A stretch of 64,000 nt of DNA from Halomonas denitrificans (GTDB lineage Bacteria; Pseudomonadota; Gammaproteobacteria; Xanthomonadales; Wenzhouxiangellaceae), in assembly GCA_019800895.1 (NCBI GenBank), contig JAHVKF010000002.1, positions 186,001 to 250,000 of the forward strand, given 5' to 3'. A program made the translations under genes and the position numbers. This document shows positions 56,157 through 64,000 of this stretch, in pieces. The number at the start of each line of letters is the position of its first letter. Positions within the stretch are counted from its first letter, which is position 1. The notes below the pieces were generated by a model. That model worked only from the letters and a program-made list of their open reading frames with translations, did not search any database and was not told the DNA's origin.

Positions 56157-57065
56157 TCAGCCCGCTGTCAGCGCGTATTCGATACCACCACGGACCGCGG
56201 CCACCTGTGCGCGGTTGCACTGCTCGGGCGTTGCCCGTTCGCTGTCCGGATAGACCTCGGTCGTCGTCGCGAATCGCGCATCCGTCATGCCCGCGCACAG
56301 CCCCAGCTTCCTGTACGGGAGGAGGATCACGCCGGGTGAAACCACCTCGGAACCGATGATCTCTCCATTCTCGTCTGCTGGCGCGATGTGCGTGACCCTG
56401 GAAACGGCTTCGATGATTGCGCTCTGGAAAGCAAGCTCGGGCTGTTCGCTGTTGCCGACCGTGTAGAACCCGTCCGGGATGCTGCCGGGCTCGAAGCGCT
56501 TGCCGTCACGCGCGGCGAGTGCTGGCCGGAACTCCGACTCGTCCGTATCCGTGGTTTCGTGGAGATCGATATGCACCAGGATCTGCTCGCTGAATCGGGC
56601 GATGAACCGCATCAGCGCTGCCGCCTCCTGTGCGGGGCTGTCCGCCACAAATGACCGATTGGGATCGACGGCATCGGCGTTCCAACGATGGATACGCTCA
56701 TAACCCCATGGGCTGACGCACGGTGCGATCAGCAGGTTGACTCGACCCTCGAACTCGGCGGCCTCCTCGAGCGCGAAGAGCAGTGCACCATGCACCCCGG
56801 ACGTCTCGTAGCCGTGGACGCCCCCGGTCACCAGGACCGTCGGTCGATCCTGCGACCATTGCCGACTCTTGAGTGCACGTAATGGGTAGCGATCCGGACC
56901 ATAAATCAGCTCGCCGTAGGAACACACATCAAAACGGCCCTCCAGAGCGTGGACTTTGCCGAGCACCTCCTGCTCGTAGCTTCGCTTGACCGATTGGCGC
57001 GATAGCCACTGAGCGCGTTCTTCATTGCTCCAGGCTCGGCCCGGTTGTCCGATCGGATACATCAT
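56157..57065 (-). CDS. M14-family metallocarboxypeptidase-like protein
   Basis: 302 residues from the ATG at 57065; an in-frame ATG at 57077 is possible but its AGGA is too close. The fold shows HGYE (first zinc His and Glu), HIDLHETTD (third zinc ligand) and TTTEVYP with the likely catalytic Glu. No signal peptide is seen, so it is probably cytoplasmic. Likely removes C-terminal amino acids or a deacylating relative; substrate unknown. Confidence 0.82.
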   Translation of the reverse strand: MMYPIGQPGRAWSNEERAQWLSRQSVKRSYEQEVLGKVHALEGRFDVCSYGELIYGPDRYPLRALKSRQWSQDRPTVLVTGGVHGYETSGVHGALLFALEEAAEFEGRVNLLIAPCVSPWGYERIHRWNADAVDPNRSFVADSPAQEAAALMRFIARFSEQILVHIDLHETTDTDESEFRPALAARDGKRFEPGSIPDGFYTVGNSEQPELAFQSAIIEAVSRVTHIAPADENGEIIGSEVVSPGVILLPYRKLGLCAGMTDARFATTTEVYPDSERATPEQCNRAQVAAVRGGIEYALTAG

Positions 57066-57229
57066 GTTGCTTTCCATTCCTGTTGAAAGGCCGAGCGATT
57101 TCGGTTGCGATTGCGATAGCAGGTGCGATTGCGATGGTCCATCGCAAGGACCTGCGAGCACTTTAGCAGCGGACGAATGTACTGACCCATCCGCTCGACC
57201 ACGCGGCCCACGTCTCCACAGCTTTCCAG

Positions 57230-58615
57230 CTACTCCTCGCGTTCGACTTCCGCACTCCACAGCGCCGGGGGCAGCGGAATCTCGGCCCAGTCGCCACGGC
57301 GATCATCGAGCAGCGCGACGCGTAGCCCGCGACCGTCGGGCGTAAGCTCGATGGGCTGGTTCTCGTCACGGAGGTCGGGCGGCAGTCGCTCGATCAGGGC
57401 ATCGGCGCGTTCGCCGCTGCCGGCCTGCGTGCGCATCCACGCCAGGCTCCGCAGCTGCCGAAGCCTTGCGTCGAAGTCCAGCATGCGGTCGGCGTAGGCG
57501 CCGTAGACCGCACCGCTGCCCAGACCGGTCATCGTGCAGCCCAGGAAATTGCCGACGCAATCCCAGCGCAGGAGCACCTCGCTGCGTGAATCGGGCCAGT
57601 CATGGTCCGGTCGCCCAGGCACCTCGGGCCGGCAGTACGGGGCGAGCTGCTCGGCCGCGAGGGCCACGGTCGATTCGGGGTCGTAGACCAGCCGACCCAG
57701 CACGCGGCCGGGCCACGAATCGGCCTGCATGACCGCTTCGGTCTGCCCGAAGAGGCCCTGCTGCACCCGGAACTCGCCGCGCAGCGCGTGGCACAGGCGC
57801 AGATCCCGGTCGGCGATCGACGCAAGCGCTGTGTTGCATGCCTCGGGGAGCGGCCGATCCACGGGCCATTCCGCCAGCATCTCGGCCAGCAGCTCACCGT
57901 AGGCGCGGCCGGCGTAGGCGATGCCGACCATCGCGCCGATCACCAGGTCCGTGTTCAGGGTCAGCTGGCGCCAGACGGCGAGGTCGCGGCAGGTTTCGGC
58001 CACGGCCTGGTGTTCGTTGCCCTGGACGAATTCCAGCGCGTGCGCCGTCATCGGCAATGGCCCGTGCACGAAGGCCGGCATCGGTGCCATCAGCTTCGCC
58101 GGCATGGCATTGCGCAGCACCTCGAAGTCACGAAGACGCTGGATGCGCGCCAGCAGCCCCTCGTTTCGCGCCAGGGCCTGCGCCGTGGCCTCGGGTGCGG
58201 CCCGCACCTGCGCCAGGCAGCCCGTCTCTCCGTCCGTCCGGCAGAACGAGTCACGATCTTCCTGCGACGGCGACAGGTTTGGATAGTCGTCGCGTCGCCA
58301 AGCCGTATCCTCACGAAGGACATCACCGGGCGCCTCGTCCGCAGCCCAGTCCTCCGGCCAGCCGGCCACCTTCGCCACATCGGCCCGCAGAACGGCGTCG
58401 ATCTCGTCGAGGGGAACGTCCCGTTCCAGCGTCCAGAGCAAGCCGTAGGCATCGGGACCATCGGGCAGCTCATCCTGCTGCATCAGCTCGACCGCCGCGC
58501 GCTGCTCCGCACCCGGCGTGGTCAGGCGCGAGAGGACGATCAGCAAAAGCGTCAGCGCGACCAGCACAAGAAGCACGAGGCCGGCGTTGCGCAGGATCCG
58601 AACGGGTTTCTTCAT
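57230..58615 (-). CDS. Membrane-anchored protein of unknown function
   Basis: 461 residues: a single N-terminal helix (about 11-30) and a large extracytoplasmic or cytoplasmic alpha-rich part. Ten cysteines lie in the C-terminal three-quarters, several paired by spacing, so disulfides and a periplasmic location are likely. No known domain recognised. The ribosome-binding site is weak. A 14-bp tandem repeat stands just upstream. Confidence 0.65.
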   Translation of the reverse strand: MKKPVRILRNAGLVLLVLVALTLLLIVLSRLTTPGAEQRAAVELMQQDELPDGPDAYGLLWTLERDVPLDEIDAVLRADVAKVAGWPEDWAADEAPGDVLREDTAWRRDDYPNLSPSQEDRDSFCRTDGETGCLAQVRAAPEATAQALARNEGLLARIQRLRDFEVLRNAMPAKLMAPMPAFVHGPLPMTAHALEFVQGNEHQAVAETCRDLAVWRQLTLNTDLVIGAMVGIAYAGRAYGELLAEMLAEWPVDRPLPEACNTALASIADRDLRLCHALRGEFRVQQGLFGQTEAVMQADSWPGRVLGRLVYDPESTVALAAEQLAPYCRPEVPGRPDHDWPDSRSEVLLRWDCVGNFLGCTMTGLGSGAVYGAYADRMLDFDARLRQLRSLAWMRTQAGSGERADALIERLPPDLRDENQPIELTPDGRGLRVALLDDRRGDWAEIPLPPALWSAEVEREE

Positions 58616-58640
58616 GGTGAGTCTTCTTGGATGCTGGAAG

Positions 58641-58696
58641 GTGAATGCCGAAGCGTGAATGCCGAAGCGTGAATGCCAAAAGATGAATGCCAGGTG
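58641..58696. repeat. Four tandem 14-bp units
   Basis: Two exact copies of GTGAATGCCGAAGC are followed by two decaying copies (GTGAATGCCAAAAG and ATGAATGCCAGGTG). It lies in the 150-base divergent gap between the 57230 and 58767 genes, within the 5' leader of the former. Confidence 0.8.
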
Positions 58697-58766
58697 CCGG
58701 TCTCAGGATAGCCAATCCTCGGCGGTCCAGCAGGATCTCCGCAGGCCCGTCCAGTAAGATCGGCGA

Positions 58767-59105
58767 ATGGACGATGGATTGCCCGAGACCACGTGGTGGA
58801 TCTACGTGCTGGACTGCGATGGACGGCTCTATACTGGCGTCACCACCGACCCCGAACGGCGCTTGCAGGAGCATCGCGACGGACGCTCCCGGGCTGCGCG
58901 ATTCACCCGCGGATCGGCGTCCATCGAGCTGCGCTACGCCGTCGCCGTGGGCGGACGGTCACTGGCGCTGCGGGCCGAGTACCGGCTCAAGCGGCTGTCG
59001 CGTTCCGAGAAACTGATGCTGTGCGCACAATCCCCTTCCACCGCCGAGCTGCTCGAGCGACTTGCCTTGCGCGCTGATCGTCGACAGGACCCGGGAGGAA
59101 TCTGA
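58767..59105 (+). CDS. GIY-YIG superfamily protein, YhbQ-like (UPF0213)
   Basis: 112 residues. WWIYVLDCDGRLYTGVT carries the YVL/YTG pair, ERRLQEH the conserved Arg and His, and SLALRAEYRLKRLSR the Glu helix; these match E. coli YhbQ closely. Predicted cytoplasmic single-domain nuclease-like protein. Unlike the nuclease tip of the RHS gene, it is free-standing. Confidence 0.9.
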   Translation: MDDGLPETTWWIYVLDCDGRLYTGVTTDPERRLQEHRDGRSRAARFTRGSASIELRYAVAVGGRSLALRAEYRLKRLSRSEKLMLCAQSPSTAELLERLALRADRRQDPGGI

Positions 59106-59227
59106 CTCCCGCCATGGCCTACAGTACTGTTTTTACGTGCTTTTAACAGTGGGTGTCTCCGTTATCGGTAGTCGGCAAGGCACGTTTGGTCTCCCACATG
59201 GGGCGTGGCCGAACTTCGCGGGCACGA

Positions 59228-59818
59228 TCAGGCTGCGCGACGCTTGGCACTACCGGCGGCGACCAGGATCAAGAATCCCAAGACCAGGAACATCTGCGCG
59301 AGGAGAGAAAGCGCGGGGACTGGTACTGCCTCCGGAAGTGCGGGCAAGAAGGTGATTTCGAAGCTCGCTTCATCATCGCTGGGATCCGGATCTGTGAAGC
59401 TTGATAAGTAACGAATTTCTAGGGTTTCATTGTCATCCACAATACTCAAGGCCCTCAGCGTGAACTGACAGTCAAGAGTCTGATTCACCAACAGCGGCGA
59501 TATTTGCCAGACAATTCCGTAGTCAGAAAGATCAACGCCTCTGCCTTGCGCAACAGTGAGCCCAGGGCAGTCGATATCAAACGGAAATGAAAAATTACGG
59601 ATAAGGCCGGTGGCGCCAATGACCAAGAGATCAGCGTCAGCCGGGCCCTCATTTGTTGAGAGAAAGCTAACCCGAATTTCTTCGCCTGGACGGATTGTGA
59701 CTCCATCGACCTCGCCGTTTGCGACAATGCCCAGCGCAAGGTCTGTATCACCGCCCGAATATGCAGCTATTGGCATGCCGCTGAGCAAGATCATTGCGGC
59801 AAAGATACATGCCTTCAT
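59228..59818 (-). CDS. Secreted protein with IPTL/VPxLS-type CTERM anchor
   Basis: 196 residues. A signal peptide (cut near AAYS) and a beta-rich body are followed by PVPALSLLAQM, a hydrophobic helix and an AKRRAA end. This fits the IPTL-CTERM-like sorting signals (a Pro/Ser motif, helix and Arg cluster). Base composition is well below the neighbouring genes. It overlaps the metzincin stop (ATGA), so it is the second gene of a coupled pair. Confidence 0.72.
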   Translation of the reverse strand: MKACIFAAMILLSGMPIAAYSGGDTDLALGIVANGEVDGVTIRPGEEIRVSFLSTNEGPADADLLVIGATGLIRNFSFPFDIDCPGLTVAQGRGVDLSDYGIVWQISPLLVNQTLDCQFTLRALSIVDDNETLEIRYLSSFTDPDPSDDEASFEITFLPALPEAVPVPALSLLAQMFLVLGFLILVAAGSAKRRAA

Positions 59819-61992
59819 TGTTCAAAGCTCGACGCAAAAATAATCTCTGGTCGATCCCGGTACGCAGCAATTACCGGGGCAGTCAGGACAAATGCTTTAG
59901 CATTTTCTCGGACATTTGGAATTCCGGCTGGAAACCCATTGCACTGAGCGCACACAATATCGGCATTTGAATAGAGTAGGGGCTGAGTGCACGGCGGCGA
60001 ACCACCCCCGCACCATAGTGGCCAATTAGCAGTCATTACAGTTGTGAATGCCCCTCCCGACGTCGCATCGCTGTAATGACCGAATGCGTATGGATAGGAC
60101 ACCTGCCCGGGAGGGTCTCCAGGATTAGCCGGCGACTCTTCCGGGTTATGCTCGCCGCCAAGGTTGTGCCCGAACTCATGCACGTCAATGTTCTGCCCGA
60201 TCTGGTTGCTATAGATATTCACGGAGAATGCTGCGAAGGAGGAATCCCCCAGTTGAATGCCTCTCGGGATATTCGCGTATCCAGAAAACCCGGCTCCGCT
60301 TCCTATCGTCATTGTTACCAGATCAGCACCAAGTTGATCGCGCAGCGCCTGCACGAACAAATCCCCCTGCAGCCAAACCAAGTCGTCAAAAGTATTGCCC
60401 GAGTCATCATAATCAAGCCTATCGGCGTATATTAGATTTAGCTCAGCATCAACTTGACTTTCATTGAGAGCGAAGTTTGTTGTATTGAGCCTTGCTTGGG
60501 CAAAGAGCTGCAACTGATCGCTAATTATTTGCGCCCCCCCCGATTGCTGCTCTAGTGCATCACAACTTTGCGAAAGAATGAGGTCGCAAGCTTGATTGCT
60601 CGCCAAGAACGCGACATCAATGCTTGCGGAACCCCCTCCAGTGGATTGCCCGCCAGTCGCCTCACCTTCGATAAAGCCTGGAGCCTCAGGCTGCGAATTG
60701 AGCTCTACGCCGCAACCAGCATAGGGCTCGCTCGGAACGCTCAACGAATGCCCCGTGGCGCCAGGTGTTACTACAAAATTCTGAGCTTCAGTAACAATCG
60801 TTGCATAAATCTTGGACCCTGAGCCGGTGATGACAATCGACTCGAATCGTCCAGGCAAATGACCTTCCCATAGCCAGTCCCCATTCTGATCCTCGAAATG
60901 ACTCCTCGTAGCAACAACCTCTCCAATATTTGGCAGAGTTAAAGACAGTTCCGGCAAGTTGTGTCTTAGAAACTCAATGTTGGGGCTGATCGCATAGGAC
61001 TCTTTGAATCCATCTGCAGGAACGCTCGCTGACAGGGAAGATCCCCACGCCGGAGGAGAGGGCGCAATCTCGCTAAGCGTGAGACCATCTTCTTCATTCC
61101 CGAAGACCTTGAATGCACGCCCGTTTGCAATCACCTCACCCATGACAACGCCGCGCTCACTAGTGACGTGCATCGCAACCCCGCTTCCCTCTCCAGCCCA
61201 TGAGAACGACTTTGCAACCTCAGCGCGAGGGTCTGGAACCAACTCTCCACTACAATCCAATCGCTCAACAAAACCGTCGCCTGCATCGAACTTTGACAGA
61301 AACACCTGCAAGGGAACTGTCTCTCCCGGCAAACTTAGCTCAACTTCCTCCGGTCGGTTTGCTAGTGTGACCAGGAAATTCGAAATCCGATGCTCAGCAA
61401 CGAAGGGGGCAGGTGCAAATGTCGAAGGCCCAGTTAGATCGATTCTCACGATTTCTGATGGGCTTGGCGCATAAGCGGAACTATCGGCCAATGCTATGTG
61501 TCCTGACTTAAAGCTTTCGGAAGCCGATGCCACTTCCGACCCCCATTTATCGACGGCCAAGAAGGAACATTCCGCAGGAGTCAGTGCCACAACACCTGTG
61601 GCACCTTCGATTGTCTTGAAATTAAGGCTGCCAAGAATGCCGGGAGGAAGGCCGGATAAAGACGGGTCGACAGCCAAAACTCTCACAAAGTCATCGTTTG
61701 GAGCGGGGAGCCGCCGGCACACTTTAAGTACACCTCCCGTGCTTGTTGCATCGCCCTCTTCCTCGACAGAATTGCCACAAAAGTCGATTGAATCAAGATC
61801 AACTCGAGTTTGATCGAATTGCAAGTCGAACTGCAATCCCACGACGTCTTCTACATTGCTCAAATGCAAGCCGACACTTGCATTTCCATCGATTTCTATC
61901 GCCGTGCCCACGGTCAAGATCTCATTTTCAGCCACGACGCGGTCGGCGGACATTAACCACCAGATCGCAATATAGAGCAAGAAATATTTCAT
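59815..61992 (-). CDS. Secreted metzincin-type metalloprotease
   Basis: 725 residues. The signal peptide ends near VVAEN and a cohesin-like beta domain follows (about 25-145). A long middle part precedes the peptidase domain, whose zinc site is HEFGHNLGGEH (His605, Glu606, His609 and His615) with a later FTTVMT as the Met-turn. It ends in IIFASSFEQ, a variant of the tag on three other proteins. The gene is AT-rich for this window. A strong promoter lies just upstream. Confidence 0.85.
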   Translation of the reverse strand: MKYFLLYIAIWWLMSADRVVAENEILTVGTAIEIDGNASVGLHLSNVEDVVGLQFDLQFDQTRVDLDSIDFCGNSVEEEGDATSTGGVLKVCRRLPAPNDDFVRVLAVDPSLSGLPPGILGSLNFKTIEGATGVVALTPAECSFLAVDKWGSEVASASESFKSGHIALADSSAYAPSPSEIVRIDLTGPSTFAPAPFVAEHRISNFLVTLANRPEEVELSLPGETVPLQVFLSKFDAGDGFVERLDCSGELVPDPRAEVAKSFSWAGEGSGVAMHVTSERGVVMGEVIANGRAFKVFGNEEDGLTLSEIAPSPPAWGSSLSASVPADGFKESYAISPNIEFLRHNLPELSLTLPNIGEVVATRSHFEDQNGDWLWEGHLPGRFESIVITGSGSKIYATIVTEAQNFVVTPGATGHSLSVPSEPYAGCGVELNSQPEAPGFIEGEATGGQSTGGGSASIDVAFLASNQACDLILSQSCDALEQQSGGAQIISDQLQLFAQARLNTTNFALNESQVDAELNLIYADRLDYDDSGNTFDDLVWLQGDLFVQALRDQLGADLVTMTIGSGAGFSGYANIPRGIQLGDSSFAAFSVNIYSNQIGQNIDVHEFGHNLGGEHNPEESPANPGDPPGQVSYPYAFGHYSDATSGGAFTTVMTANWPLWCGGGSPPCTQPLLYSNADIVCAQCNGFPAGIPNVRENAKAFVLTAPVIAAYRDRPEIIFASSFEQ

Positions 61993-62023
61993 CGAATTAC
62001 GCCTACGTTAAAGCCCCAGCCCG

Positions 62024-62051
62024 ATAGTATTTGAAGACGGCCAGTTGTCAA
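62024..62051 (-). promoter_or_regulatory. Consensus sigma-70 promoter of the metzincin pair
   Basis: Leftward TTGACA (62051-62046), 16-base spacer and TACTAT (62029-62024). The start codon is about 25 bases beyond the expected transcription start. It is the best promoter in the window. Confidence 0.78.
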
Positions 62052-62578
62052 CCGTGAAGGCGACTCAGGTGCTGCACCGTGCGTCTCTTAGCACTTCACC
62101 GGAGACAACACCTACTGGACATATATGGTCGCCTTCGCCCGGTCAAGCCTGATTTTTCGCCTTCTGGTCCGTTCAGCGCCGAGCGAGACTGACCTCCGTC
62201 AGGCGGAAGGTCGCGTGTCCTGATTGTCCGACGAAGAAAGAGGATCTGCTGACATGTATTCGGGCCCTCGATGGAGCGCTTTCATTCGCTCCGGCCCAAC
62301 ATGAATTTAGAGATGACCCCGGGGCGTATACACCCATTCGGTTTTTCACCTTTGTTCAGTACCAGGCTCTCCCGGGGCCGATGACCTTTGTCCTCATCGG
62401 TGCTGCAGACTCCGGAATTCGATCTGTGGGTGTCCGCGATTCCCCAGGCGTTTCCCCCACGCGATTCTCTCGAGGATTCAAGCACGCAGATGAATTGTTT
62501 CCTGGATGCAAGCCCCGAGATTGACAAAATTCAGCCCCTAGACCATGGTCCCAGCCAGGTCTCGGGGAAGAACACTGC
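62052..62578. other. Gene-free gap at the island edge
   Basis: 527 bases of mixed composition between the promoter and the DUF2339 gene. GGAGCG/CGCTCC can form a small hairpin near 62274-62293. Short open frames here have no protein character, and I see no attachment site or direct repeat that would mark an insertion edge. Confidence 0.5.
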
Positions 62579-64000
62579 ATGGAATCCGTGGTCGCGCTGT
62601 TCCTGCTGGGCTGCCTGGCGCTGGTCGTCGGCGGCATTCTTGGGCTGGTGGCCTTCGCCAGGACCAACACGCTTCGGCGAGAGCTGCAGGATCTGAAGGC
62701 GCGCGTCGCGTACCTGGCGCGAGAGCGATCCGACCGACGAGACGAAGGTGCCGAACGGGACGCGCCGGAACCGCGCACCGAGCCGACGCCCGACACTCGC
62801 CGGGACACACCCCCCGCACCGCCACCGGCCCGGCCGGCCGAACCTGCTCCTGCCAGCCCGGCCACCATGGCGTCGGATACCAAGCAGCCGACCACGCAGT
62901 CTCCCAAGATCGAGCAGCCCGGCGAAGCCGCTTCGGACCCCCGCCCGACACCCCCAGCGCCGCCCGCCCCACCCGCCTCGACGCTCGTCCTCGACCCCTG
63001 GCCGTTCTTCAAGGCGCTGCAGCGCAACTGGATGGCCTGGCTGGGCGGGCTCTCGATCGCGCTGGCCGGCATCTTCCTGGCTCGCTACGCCATCGAGCAG
63101 GGCCTGCTCAGCCCGGGCTTGCGGATTGCGCTGGGGATCGGAGCCGGCGTGGCGCTGCATGCCGGTGCCGCGTGGCTGCAGACGAAGAGCGGCAGCTACC
63201 CGTCGCTGGCGGCCATGGCCGGCGGCGGCAGCATCACCCTGTTCGCCACCCTGCTGGCCGCCTTGCACTACTACCATATGTTCAGCCCGACGCTGGTGTT
63301 CGTGGTGCTGGCGCTGGTCGCCCTGGCCACCATGTGGCTGGCCGTGTCGCACGGCCCCCTGCTGGCCATCATCGGCATGCTCGGCGCCTACGCCGTGCCG
63401 ATCCTCGTCTCGACCGGCAGCGGCAATATGTTCGCCGCGTTGATCTACGCCCTGATCATCACCGCGTCGGTGCTGCTGCTCGCGCGCGTGGTGCGCATCG
63501 GCTGGCTGTGGTGGGGCGCGGTCGCCGGCGCGCTGGGCTGGTGGCTGCTTTCGCTGGACAGCAGCCAGGTCGACGGCATGCGCGGGCTCTACCTGGCCGC
63601 GCTGGCCTACCTGCTGCTGGCGATCTGCCCGTACAACTGGCGCCTGCTGAAGACGCATCCGGGTGGCGTCTGGCTGCCGAGGCGCTTCAAGCGTTCCGCG
63701 AAGGACGGAACGGAAATCCAGTCAGACGAATCGCAGTCCAACAAGAATGAGGCCGACGACGAGACCTGTCCACCGATCTGGGAGCGCGGGATGCCGGCGG
63801 TCCTGCTTGCCATCGCCCTGGCGCAGCTCGGCTCCGTGCTGCACAGCGGTTGGTTGCAATACTGGCCGGCGTTCTTGGCCCTGCCCGCCCTGCTGCTGTT
63901 CGTCGCCCTGCGCCAGCCGCGCCTGCTGGCCGTGGTCTGGACCCTGCTGCTGGGCACCTGGGTCTGCATCGTTTCGCTGTACACGACCATGCCCAACCTC
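62579..64000 (+). CDS. DUF2339 membrane protein (3' end missing)
   Basis: The first 474 residues of a gene that runs off the window. One N-terminal helix (about 5-25), a coiled, Pro-rich cytoplasmic stretch (about 30-140), then at least ten helices of the DUF2339 type (for example FFKALQRNWMAWLGGLSIALAG). A charged loop of about 45 residues (around 365-405; RRFKRSAKDGTEIQSDESQS) interrupts the helices. Function unknown. GGGGAAG precedes the ATG. Confidence 0.82.
   Translation, partial: MESVVALFLLGCLALVVGGILGLVAFARTNTLRRELQDLKARVAYLARERSDRRDEGAERDAPEPRTEPTPDTRRDTPPAPPPARPAEPAPASPATMASDTKQPTTQSPKIEQPGEAASDPRPTPPAPPAPPASTLVLDPWPFFKALQRNWMAWLGGLSIALAGIFLARYAIEQGLLSPGLRIALGIGAGVALHAGAAWLQTKSGSYPSLAAMAGGGSITLFATLLAALHYYHMFSPTLVFVVLALVALATMWLAVSHGPLLAIIGMLGAYAVPILVSTGSGNMFAALIYALIITASVLLLARVVRIGWLWWGAVAGALGWWLLSLDSSQVDGMRGLYLAALAYLLLAICPYNWRLLKTHPGGVWLPRRFKRSAKDGTEIQSDESQSNKNEADDETCPPIWERGMPAVLLAIALAQLGSVLHSGWLQYWPAFLALPALLLFVALRQPRLLAVVWTLLLGTWVCIVSLYTTMPNL

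Noticed and set aside
62282-62527. A leftward 81-residue frame in the island-edge gap
   Set aside because: Basic, Ser/Arg-rich composition with no motif and no ribosome-binding site.
1-64000. tRNA, rRNA and CRISPR features
   Set aside because: I scanned for tRNA-like cloverleaf arms, rRNA stretches and regularly spaced repeats and saw none.

Overview
The window is GC-rich (about 68% G+C in a hand-counted line near the left end), densely coded on both strands, and reads as a chromosomal piece of an environmental gammaproteobacterium. The PutP, YhbQ-like, DUF1508 (YegP-like) and ExeM-like proteins, the ATGA-coupled proB-proA pair, and the many secreted proteins, lipoproteins and propeller sensors fit the Xanthomonadales/Lysobacterales side (for example a Wenzhouxiangella-like lineage). 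That placement is an inference from style; there is no rRNA, tRNA or marker gene here to prove it. I saw no CRISPR array, insertion sequence, tRNA or rRNA.

Layout. 1-9.9 kb: proline biosynthesis (proB partial, proA), a propeller/Y_Y_Y/GGDEF sensor, an EamA exporter, a DUF1508 protein, a periplasmic serine hydrolase and membrane proteins. 10-19.4 kb: a secretome block with an ExeM-like nuclease, a lipoprotein methyltransferase, a Calx-beta protein, a beta-helix protein and an M6-like metalloprotease. 19.5-24.6 kb: an MDR oxidoreductase, a PAP2 phosphatase, a metallophosphoesterase, an App1-type (DUF2183) protein and a small coupled membrane-gene pair whose second member is frameshifted. 24.6-29 kb: a propeller histidine kinase overlapping a REC-EAL response regulator. 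29.3-36.1 kb: a repeat lipoprotein, cyclophilin, topoisomerase IB with a Tudor-like partner, a second serine hydrolase and an ECF sigma cassette. 36.1-43.7 kb: a TSP3-repeat autotransporter behind a caspase-like lipoprotein, a lipoprotein hydrolase, a Ser/Thr kinase and a HAD phosphatase. 43.9-52.7 kb: one 8.8-kb Sec-secreted SpvB/FG-GAP/RHS protein ending in a GIY-YIG nuclease-like tip. 53-59.1 kb: a HAF-repeat protein, PutP, an M14 peptidase, a membrane-anchored unknown and a YhbQ-like GIY-YIG protein. 59.2-62 kb: an AT-richer two-gene module (a CTERM-anchored protein and a metzincin). 62.6 kb to the end: a DUF2339 membrane protein that runs off the window.

Themes. Two propeller sensors of the same build feed opposite c-di-GMP outputs (GGDEF synthesis; kinase to REC-EAL breakdown). 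Four unrelated secreted proteins share a short C-terminal tag of the form L/I-F-A/E-D/S-G/S-F-E, which looks like an unrecognised sorting signal. A caspase-like protein has Ser where the catalytic Cys should be and sits directly upstream of an autotransporter. The RHS giant has the build of a secreted polymorphic toxin but no visible immunity gene.
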